Of a DNA stretch of 64,000 bases, positions 58,322-64,000 are shown in pieces. Position numbers and translations under genes: made by a program. The notes under the pieces were generated by a model. It ran no database searches, was not told the origin of the DNA, and worked only from the letters and a program-made list of their open reading frames with translations. The stretch spans positions 1-64,000 of the forward strand of contig NZ_JAFMOY010000127.1 of NCBI RefSeq assembly GCF_019049625.1, given 5' to 3'. Each line of letters starts with the position of its first letter. The stretch's first letter is position 1. This DNA comes from Rahnella ecdela. GTDB taxonomy: Bacteria > Pseudomonadota > Gammaproteobacteria > Enterobacterales > Enterobacteriaceae.

Positions 58322-59248
58322 ATGAATTATTCCCTCAGACAACTTCGTGTATTTGTGGCGGTTTCGCGCTACGGCAGCTTCAGCCGGGCAGGCGAGGCCA
58401 TTGGTTTGAGTCAGTCGGCAGTCAGTCACAGTATGAAAGAGCTGGAAGCCGAAATGGGTGTGCGGTTGCTGGACCGGACCACGCGTGAAGTCGCGCTGAC
58501 TGACGCCGGTCTGCGGCTGGCCAACCGTGTCGAACCGCTGCTCGATGAACTTCACGCCATGTTGCTCGATACCCGCAGTTTCGGCACGCAGCACAATGGC
58601 CGCGTGCGGATTGCTTCCAGCCAGACCATTTCCGCTCAGCTGATGCCGCAATGTATTGCCAGCGGTGCGCTGCAATATCCCGATATCCGGGTGCTGTTAC
58701 GTGATCAGGCCCAGCAACTGGTGCTGAACAGCGTGAGAAATGCGGAAGTGGATTTCGGTATTGTTATCGATCCTGGTGAAAGTACCGATCTGGATTGCGA
58801 GCCGGTACTGCACGAACCCTTTCTGTTGCTGTGTCGCGAAGACCATCCCTTTGCCGCCCGCGCTGTAGTCGAATGGCTGGCGCTTAACGGCTGCAAACTG
58901 GTTTTGCAGGATTACGCTTCCGGAAGCCGGATGCTGATTGACGGCGCGCTGAAAGCGCAAAAAGTGAAGGCGGAAATTGCGCAGGAGATTGGTCATCCGG
59001 CGACATTATTCCCGATGGTAGAAGCGGGGATTGGGATCAGTGTAATACCCGCGCTGGCGCTGCCCATGCCGCAGGGGAGCCGGCTGGTTATCAAACCCCT
59101 GGTGCCGGAAATTAATCGTGTGCTGATGCTGGTGAAACGCAAAAACCGGTCTTTATCCCCTGCCGCGCAGGCCATCTGGCAGGTCGTGAAAGAACAGGCG
59201 GCAGTACTGAGTGAAAAGCGCAGCCAGCAGGGCGTGTACGGATCCTGA
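58322..59248 (+). CDS. yfeR: LysR-family transcriptional regulator YfeR
   Basis: A 308-residue LysR-type regulator: N-terminal helix-turn-helix (about 1-62, [52 protein letters not shown]) followed by a periplasmic-binding-like effector domain (about 90-300). In Salmonella, YfeR has been linked to osmolarity-dependent regulation. Divergent from yfeH and likely its direct regulator. Confidence 0.92.
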   Translation: MNYSLRQLRVFVAVSRYGSFSRAGEAIGLSQSAVSHSMKELEAEMGVRLLDRTTREVALTDAGLRLANRVEPLLDELHAMLLDTRSFGTQHNGRVRIASSQTISAQLMPQCIASGALQYPDIRVLLRDQAQQLVLNSVRNAEVDFGIVIDPGESTDLDCEPVLHEPFLLLCREDHPFAARAVVEWLALNGCKLVLQDYASGSRMLIDGALKAQKVKAEIAQEIGHPATLFPMVEAGIGISVIPALALPMPQGSRLVIKPLVPEINRVLMLVKRKNRSLSPAAQAIWQVVKEQAAVLSEKRSQQGVYGS

Positions 59249-59295
59249 CGTCTTGCCGGCTGTTTCGGGCACTATCTGTAATCACATATATGCGA

Positions 59296-59637
59296 TTACA
59301 CGTAAATGTCGATAGCGTTGGTGTCCGAAGGTTTATTAACACCTACTTCTTTCTTCGCTTCGGCAGCGGCCTGCTGTTGTTGCTGCTGCTGAAGTGCCTT
59401 CTGGGCCTGCTGCTGTTCGATTTGTGCAATCTGCTGTTGCAGCATTTCGATTTGCTGTTGCAGAAGTTCCTGTTGTTGCTGAACGTCTTCAGAACTGCCG
59501 CCTGAGCTGCTCAGGTTTTTCACCTGTTCAGTCAGTTTGGCAATCTGTTTAGTCAGCTGAGCAATCTGGCTGGCACTGCCGGAGTCACCGGAAGACGCCG
59601 TGCTGACCGAACTGCTGGTGGCGCTGATAGTCGTCAT
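59296..59637 (-). CDS. FlxA-like protein with a glutamine-rich coiled coil
   Basis: A 113-residue protein resembling the FlxA-like family: Ser/Thr-rich N-terminus, a heptad-like segment QIAQLTKQIAKLTEQVKNL (about 24-42), and then a glutamine-rich helix (about 53-90) in which 22 of 38 residues are Gln. The low-complexity part is encoded by CTG/TTG-rich repeats on the plus strand. E. coli flxA belongs to the flagellar regulon, but no such context is seen here. Function unknown. Confidence 0.8.
   Translation of the reverse strand: MTTISATSSSVSTASSGDSGSASQIAQLTKQIAKLTEQVKNLSSSGGSSEDVQQQQELLQQQIEMLQQQIAQIEQQQAQKALQQQQQQQAAAEAKKEVGVNKPSDTNAIDIYV
59368..59481 (-). repeat. Glutamine-codon-rich tract in the FlxA-like gene
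   Basis: The segment coding for residues 53-90 is made mostly of CAG and CAA codons, giving runs such as seven consecutive Gln at residues 83-89. Such tracts are prone to length change by slippage or recombination. Confidence 0.8.
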
Positions 59638-59735
59638 AAAAGCCTCACTGTGTGGGAATCAAAATTTTTTGCACGTAAGGGTGCTTAACAGGTATCGGCG
59701 GCGCGCTGTGAGGCTTTACCTGCTTTTCATATTCC

Positions 59736-60314
59736 TTACAGATTTAACGATTTTCTTTCGATCAAAGCCTGTATCTGTAGCTTCGGCCAGCGTTCCAGCC
59801 AGCCTTTACCGCTGACGCGCTGTGCAAAAACGCTCGCAATCGCATGGCGCGGGTTGGGTGTGATAGTAAAGGTAAACAGCGGTTCCAGCCCGAGCGGGGC
59901 GTTCAGCTCAATTTGTCCGGCGGCACTCATTCTGGCGGCCACAGCGGTTTCCACCTCGACCCAATGACTGATGGCTTCCGCGCTGGATACATAAGGCGTG
60001 TGCCCGTGACGCTCATGCATACGCGCCTGATTTTTTACCGACCAGGGTAAATCAGGGGATTTCTCCCGCAGAAGTTGCTCGTAGCGCTCATCCGCAGCAA
60101 CAGAACAATCCTCAGGATTAAAATACACCACGTCGATATCGTTAAGCGGCGTGGCATTTTTATACCCGTGCAGCCGGTCCCAGACCAGATTACGGACGAA
60201 TCCCGCCGCCAGCCAGGCGTCATTCAGCCTCAGTTCGCTGGCCTGCATCAGCGCCTGCAGGTGCAACGGTTCTTCCCTGAGCCAGGTGATAATTTGCTGT
60301 TCCCGATTGATCAC
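59736..60314 (-). CDS. Nucleotidyltransferase family protein
   Basis: A 192-residue member of the DUF925-type nucleotidyltransferase family. WLAAGFVRNLVWDRLHGY and the paired acid residues in LNDIDVVYFN (about residues 45-70) are the core of the nucleotidyltransferase fold; SWSVKNQARMH-like PWSVKNQARMHERHGH follows, with PYVSSAEAISHWVEV. The acceptor substrate is unknown. The start is the GTG at 60314, chosen because GGAG lies 8 nt upstream; longer in-frame extensions to 60428 lack a binding site. Divergent from eat. Confidence 0.88.
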   Translation of the reverse strand: MINREQQIITWLREEPLHLQALMQASELRLNDAWLAAGFVRNLVWDRLHGYKNATPLNDIDVVYFNPEDCSVAADERYEQLLREKSPDLPWSVKNQARMHERHGHTPYVSSAEAISHWVEVETAVAARMSAAGQIELNAPLGLEPLFTFTITPNPRHAIASVFAQRVSGKGWLERWPKLQIQALIERKSLNL

Positions 60315-60535
60315 GTGCAGTTCTCCTTTTTGTGCTGCCCAAATTGTAGCGTCATTTTGTGAAGTTTTAACAACGCACCTTTTCGGGCGCGTGTCTTTTA
60401 TGTCACGCGCCAAAATGAAGCAAATCACGCGCGAAAGTCGCGCCAGACCGCAGCGGCTCGGGGTTTCTGAAGTGGTACAGCCTTTGCAACAACCTGCCTG
60501 ACACTATTGCATTATCACCGGGCAGGGGATCATTT

Positions 60536-61945
60536 ATGCAAACCACGAAAGTCACACCCGTTTTAAAACGTACGCTGGGAAGTTTTAAACTCTGGGGTAT
60601 TGCCGTCGGGCTGGTTATTTCCGGCGAGTATTTTGGATGGAGTTACGGCTGGGCGCAGGCGGGCACCCTCGGCTTTCTGATCACTGCGCTGGTGATCGCT
60701 GCAATGTATTGCGCATTTATTTTCAGTTTCACCGAGCTCACCACTTCTATACCTCATGCGGGCGGGCCTTTTGCCTACGCATACCGCGCCTTCGGGCCAA
60801 CCGGCGGATTTGTTGCCGGATTTGCCACGCTGGTGGAGTTTGTTTTCGCGCCTCCGGCGATTGCCATGGCGATCGGCGCGTATCTCAACGTCCAGTTTCC
60901 GTCGATTGAACCGAAATGGGTGGCGGTAGGCGCCTATGTGGTCTTTATGGTGCTCAATATTCTGGGCGTCAGTATTGCCGCGACGTTTGAACTGCTGGTC
61001 ACATTGCTGGCGATATTCGAACTGCTGGTCTTTATGGGCGTAGTGGCGCCGGGCTTTGAAATGTCTAACTTTACTCACGGCGGTTGGGCGGGGAGCGATA
61101 CCTTTAGTCCGGCGGCGTTTTCCGGCATTTTTGCGGCGATCCCGTTTGCCATCTGGTTCTTCCTGGCGATTGAAGGGGCGTCGATGGCGGCCGAAGAAGC
61201 GAAAGACCCGCAGCGCACCATTCCGAAAGCCTTTATCGGCGGTATTCTGACCCTGACTGTTCTGGCGCTGGGCGTAATGCTGTTTGCCGGTGGGGTGGGC
61301 GACTGGACCAAACTCTCTAATATCAACGACCCGTTACCGCAGGCAATGAAAATGATTGTCGGCAGCAACAGCGGCTGGCTGCATATGCTGGTCTGGCTGG
61401 GGCTGTTCGGCCTGATTGCATCATTCCACGGCATTATCATGGGCTACTCGCGGCAGATTTTTGCACTGGCGCGGGCAGGATATCTACCCAAGCGGCTGGC
61501 AAGCGTCAACGCTCGTTTCCAGACGCCGCATCTGGGCATTATCGCGGGAGGTGTGGTCGGCATTGCCGCGATTTTCTCAGATTCACTGATCGTGATTGGC
61601 GGGCAACCGCTGACGGCGAATATCGTCACCATGTCGGTATTCGGCGCGATTGTGATGTACATCATTTCGATGGCGGCGCTGTTCAAACTGCGTCGCAGCG
61701 AACCTAATCTGATCCGGCCTTTCCGTGCGCCACTTTATCCTTTTGCTCCTGCGCTGGCGCTGGTTCTGGCGGTCGTCTGCCTGATAGCTATGATTTACTA
61801 CAACACCTTACTGTTTCTGATCTTCGCCGCCATGATGCTGCTGGCTTATGCGTGGTATCGCATCACCCATCAGGCACGGACGGATGCGGCGGAAGATCCG
61901 CAATTACGCGGCCTGCGACCGGTGCCTGCAAAAAGTGGTAAATAA
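60536..61945 (+). CDS. eat: Ethanolamine permease Eat (APC family)
   Basis: A 469-residue inner-membrane amino acid-polyamine-organocation family transporter with about 12 helices. Typical segments are FKLWGIAVGLVISGEYFGWSYGWAQAG, SFTELTTSIPHAGGPFAYAYRAFGPTGGFVAGFATLVEFVFAPPAIA and IEGASMAAEEAKDPQRTIPKAFIGG, which match the ethanolamine permease branch. The eutB gene begins 21 bp after it, supporting ethanolamine as substrate. Confidence 0.93.
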   Translation: MQTTKVTPVLKRTLGSFKLWGIAVGLVISGEYFGWSYGWAQAGTLGFLITALVIAAMYCAFIFSFTELTTSIPHAGGPFAYAYRAFGPTGGFVAGFATLVEFVFAPPAIAMAIGAYLNVQFPSIEPKWVAVGAYVVFMVLNILGVSIAATFELLVTLLAIFELLVFMGVVAPGFEMSNFTHGGWAGSDTFSPAAFSGIFAAIPFAIWFFLAIEGASMAAEEAKDPQRTIPKAFIGGILTLTVLALGVMLFAGGVGDWTKLSNINDPLPQAMKMIVGSNSGWLHMLVWLGLFGLIASFHGIIMGYSRQIFALARAGYLPKRLASVNARFQTPHLGIIAGGVVGIAAIFSDSLIVIGGQPLTANIVTMSVFGAIVMYIISMAALFKLRRSEPNLIRPFRAPLYPFAPALALVLAVVCLIAMIYYNTLLFLIFAAMMLLAYAWYRITHQARTDAAEDPQLRGLRPVPAKSGK

Positions 61946-61966
61946 TCCGGCGAGCTAAGGAGTGAT

Positions 61967-63349
61967 ATGTTTCAGACGACCTTAAGTCACCGTAGTTATC
62001 AGTTTGCGGATTTACGCGAACTGATGGCGAAGGCGTCGCCCGCGCGGTCGGGGGACTATCTGGCGGAAGTGGCTGCTGCCAGTGCAGAAGAACGTATGGC
62101 AGCCAAAATGGCGCTGGCCGATGTGCCGCTCAAAACGTTCCTGCAACAATTGCTGGTGCCCTATGAAGACGACGAAGTCACGCGCCTGATTGTTGATACT
62201 CATGATGTCGCGGCGTTTGCCGCGATTTCCCATCTTACCGTCGGGGATTTTCGTGACTGGCTGCTGAGTGAAAAAACCGACAGTCATGTACTTGCGGCGG
62301 TCGCCCGTGGGATCACGCCGGAAATGGCGGCGGCAGTCAGCAAACTGATGCGTAATCAGGACCTGATCCTGGTGGCGAAAAAATGCCGGGTGATCACTAA
62401 ATTCCGCAATACCATCGGGCTGCCGGGGCATATGAGCGTGCGCCTGCAACCCAACCATCCGACCGACAATTTACAAGGGATTGCCGCCAGTATGCTCGAT
62501 GGTTTGCTGTATGGTTCCGGCGATGCGGTAATTGGCATTAATCCTGCCAGCGACAGTTTGCCCCTGCTGGAAAATCTCAATTACATGCTCGATGACGTTA
62601 TCTCGCGCTTTGAAATCCCCACGCAGTCCTGCGTGCTGACGCATGTTACCAACACCATCAAGCTGGTGGAGCGCGGCGCGCCGGTGGATCTGGTTTTCCA
62701 GTCGATAGCCGGTACCGAAGCAGCAAACAGCGGTTTTGGTATTAATCTGGCATTGCTGGCAGAAGCACAGCAGGCGGCGTACAGCCTGAAACGCGGCACG
62801 CTTGGCGACAACGTGATGTATTTCGAAACCGGGCAGGGCAGTTGTTTATCCGCCAATGCGCATTTCGGTGTCGATCAGCAGACCTGCGAGGCGCGCGCTT
62901 ACGCCATCGCCCGGCATTTTTCGCCGTTGCTGATTAATACCGTGGTCGGCTTTATTGGCCCGGAATATTTGTACGACGGCAAACAAATCATCCGTGCCGG
63001 GCTGGAAGATCATTTCTGCGGCAAACTGCTCGGTGTACCGCTCGGCTGTGATGTTTGTTATACCAACCACGCCGAAGCCGATCAGGATGATATGGACACT
63101 TTGCTGACGCTGCTGGGTACCGCCGGACTGACGTTCCTGATTGGCGTTCCGGGCGCAGATGACATCATGCTTAACTATCAGAGCACCTCATTCCATGACG
63201 CGTTGTACATCCGCGAATTACTCGGGCTGAAACATGCACCGGAATTTGCCGTCTGGCTGGAGAAAATGAAAATCATCGATCCGCAGGGCGCTTTACAGGA
63301 TACCCGTGCGTCCCATCCGTTGTTGCGTCAGTTACCGCAACTGAGCTGA
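61967..63349 (+). CDS. eutB: Ethanolamine ammonia-lyase large subunit EutB
   Basis: A 460-residue subunit of the adenosylcobalamin-dependent enzyme that converts ethanolamine to acetaldehyde and ammonia. Conserved parts are FRNTIGLPGHMSVRLQPNHPTDNLQGIAASMLDGLLYGSGDAVIGINPASD, QSCVLTHVTNT, LVFQSIAGTEAANSGFGINLALL, FETGQGSCLSANAHFGVDQQTCEARAYA and the LGCDVCYTNHAEADQDDMD region. GCTAAGGAG precedes the ATG. Middle gene of eat-eutB-eutC; no microcompartment genes are seen. Confidence 0.96.
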   Translation: MFQTTLSHRSYQFADLRELMAKASPARSGDYLAEVAAASAEERMAAKMALADVPLKTFLQQLLVPYEDDEVTRLIVDTHDVAAFAAISHLTVGDFRDWLLSEKTDSHVLAAVARGITPEMAAAVSKLMRNQDLILVAKKCRVITKFRNTIGLPGHMSVRLQPNHPTDNLQGIAASMLDGLLYGSGDAVIGINPASDSLPLLENLNYMLDDVISRFEIPTQSCVLTHVTNTIKLVERGAPVDLVFQSIAGTEAANSGFGINLALLAEAQQAAYSLKRGTLGDNVMYFETGQGSCLSANAHFGVDQQTCEARAYAIARHFSPLLINTVVGFIGPEYLYDGKQIIRAGLEDHFCGKLLGVPLGCDVCYTNHAEADQDDMDTLLTLLGTAGLTFLIGVPGADDIMLNYQSTSFHDALYIRELLGLKHAPEFAVWLEKMKIIDPQGALQDTRASHPLLRQLPQLS

Positions 63350-63360
63350 GGTCTTTGCTG

Positions 63361-64000
63361 ATGAATAAAGAAAAAGGGCAGGGATTATCACCGCTGGTGC
63401 ATAACAACCCGTGGGAGACGCTGCGTCAGTTTACCGCCGCGCGTATCGCGCTGGGTCGCACCGGGTCGAGTTTGCCCACGGGCGAGTTGTTACGCTTCGG
63501 TTTAGCGCATGCGCAGGCGCGTGATGCGGTACATCAGCCTTTTGACAGTCAGTCGCTCGAACCGGAACTTTTTGCGCTCGGGCTGGAAACCCTGACGGTC
63601 GCCAGCGCGGCACCGGACAGAGCGACTTATCTGTGCCGCCCAGATCTCGGGCGCAAACTATCCGAAAGCAGCCGTCAGGCATTGCAGCGGCTGAAGGCAG
63701 AACCCGCCGACGTGGTGCTGGTGATTGCTGACGGTCTGTCATCGAAAGCCGTACACCGGCAGGCCGTGCCGCTGATTGCGGCGTTAATGCCGTATCTGCG
63801 CACGCTGGAGCTGAAATTGGGTCCTGTGGTGCTGGCGCATCAGTCGAGGGTGGCGCTGGGCGATGATATTGCGCAGGCGATGAAAGCCAGAGCCGTGGCG
63901 ATTTTGATCGGCGAGCGGCCGGGATTGTCATCGCCCGACAGTTTAGGGATTTATATGACCTGGGGACCGCATACCAAAAGACTGGAATCGGAGCGAAATT
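63361..64000 (+). CDS. eutC: Ethanolamine ammonia-lyase small subunit EutC (cut by the window edge)
   Basis: The frame opens at ATG 63361, 11 bp after eutB, and stays open to the window end (213 codons seen). It encodes the small subunit that completes the cobalamin-binding site with EutB. Family segments are PWETLRQFTAARIALGRTGSSLPTGELLRFGLAHAQARDAVHQPFD, DVVLVIADGLSSKAVH, ARVALGDDIA-like SRVALGDDIAQAMKA and VAILIGERPGLSSPDSLGIYMTWGP. The C-terminal part lies outside the window. Confidence 0.93.
   Translation, partial: MNKEKGQGLSPLVHNNPWETLRQFTAARIALGRTGSSLPTGELLRFGLAHAQARDAVHQPFDSQSLEPELFALGLETLTVASAAPDRATYLCRPDLGRKLSESSRQALQRLKAEPADVVLVIADGLSSKAVHRQAVPLIAALMPYLRTLELKLGPVVLAHQSRVALGDDIAQAMKARAVAILIGERPGLSSPDSLGIYMTWGPHTKRLESERN

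Noticed and set aside
59368-59481. Repeated CTG/TTG words resembling a short tandem array
   Set aside because: These are glutamine codons of the FlxA-like gene, with no constant repeat and spacer, so not a CRISPR array.
60499-60512. Possible sigma-54 promoter upstream of eat (TGACAC and TTGCA)
   Set aside because: The spacer between the two elements is only about 2 bp, not the roughly 5 bp of the consensus.

Overview
The window is a chromosomal segment of a Gram-negative enterobacterium (order Enterobacterales). Most proteins match Escherichia coli families closely, and gene order follows two E. coli neighbourhoods: thiMD/yegS/cyaR/yegQ/yegP/baeRS/mdtD/yegD, then maeB/talA/tktB and hemF/amiA/ypeA/yfeZ/yfeY/yfeX/cysPTWA/cysM/crr/ptsI/ptsH/cysK/cysZ/zipA/ligA/ypeB/yfeH/yfeR. 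The two blocks join directly between yegD and tktB. Accessory content (a GH127 arabinofuranosidase, sugar-acid genes, a two-component pair between cysM and crr) and moderate GC suggest a plant- or soil-associated Yersiniaceae member of the Rahnella/Serratia type. That placement is inference.

Layout. 1-205: end of an IS256-family insertion sequence. 206-925: AT-rich stretch with one small membrane-protein ORF. 926-2659: TPP riboswitch and thiMD (thiamine salvage). 2666-4033: an uncharacterised protein and a doubtful small ORF. 4089-17428: a carbohydrate island. It holds rspR, an AraC regulator divergent from a GPH transporter and a GH127 enzyme, then an MHS transporter, an ACS-type sugar-acid transporter, rspB, rspA, a YiaK-like reductase and a second GPH transporter. 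A conserved 52-53 bp element centred on the palindrome CATACAAGTATG lies upstream of both rspA and the second GPH gene. 17500-27081: yegS, the sRNA CyaR, trhP (yegQ), yegP, baeR-baeS-mdtD (without mdtABC upstream), an aldo/keto reductase and yegD.

27240-32981: tktB-talA divergent from maeB. 33027-40004: a nucleoside hydrolase, yaiI-hemF, amiA, ypeA, a ygiW-like gene, yfeZ, yfeY and yfeX. 40216-46284: the sulfate/thiosulfate ABC importer cysPTWA, closed by its own terminator, then a lone AT-rich prepilin peptidase gene, then cysM. 46543-48562: an OmpR-type two-component system. 48656-51249: the PTS core (crr, ptsI, ptsH) with a long leader carrying a likely Cra box. 51651-57172: cysK, cysZ, zipA, ligA, ypeB. 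57235-59248: yfeH/yfeR divergent pair. 59296-64000: a FlxA-like protein, a nucleotidyltransferase and a short ethanolamine pathway (eat-eutB-eutC, the last cut by the window edge).

Most genes are conserved core. The parts least explained by known synteny are the carbohydrate island with its duplicated operator, the isolated prepilin peptidase, and the uncharacterised proteins at 405-677 and 2666-3514. No tRNA, rRNA, CRISPR array or prophage was seen.
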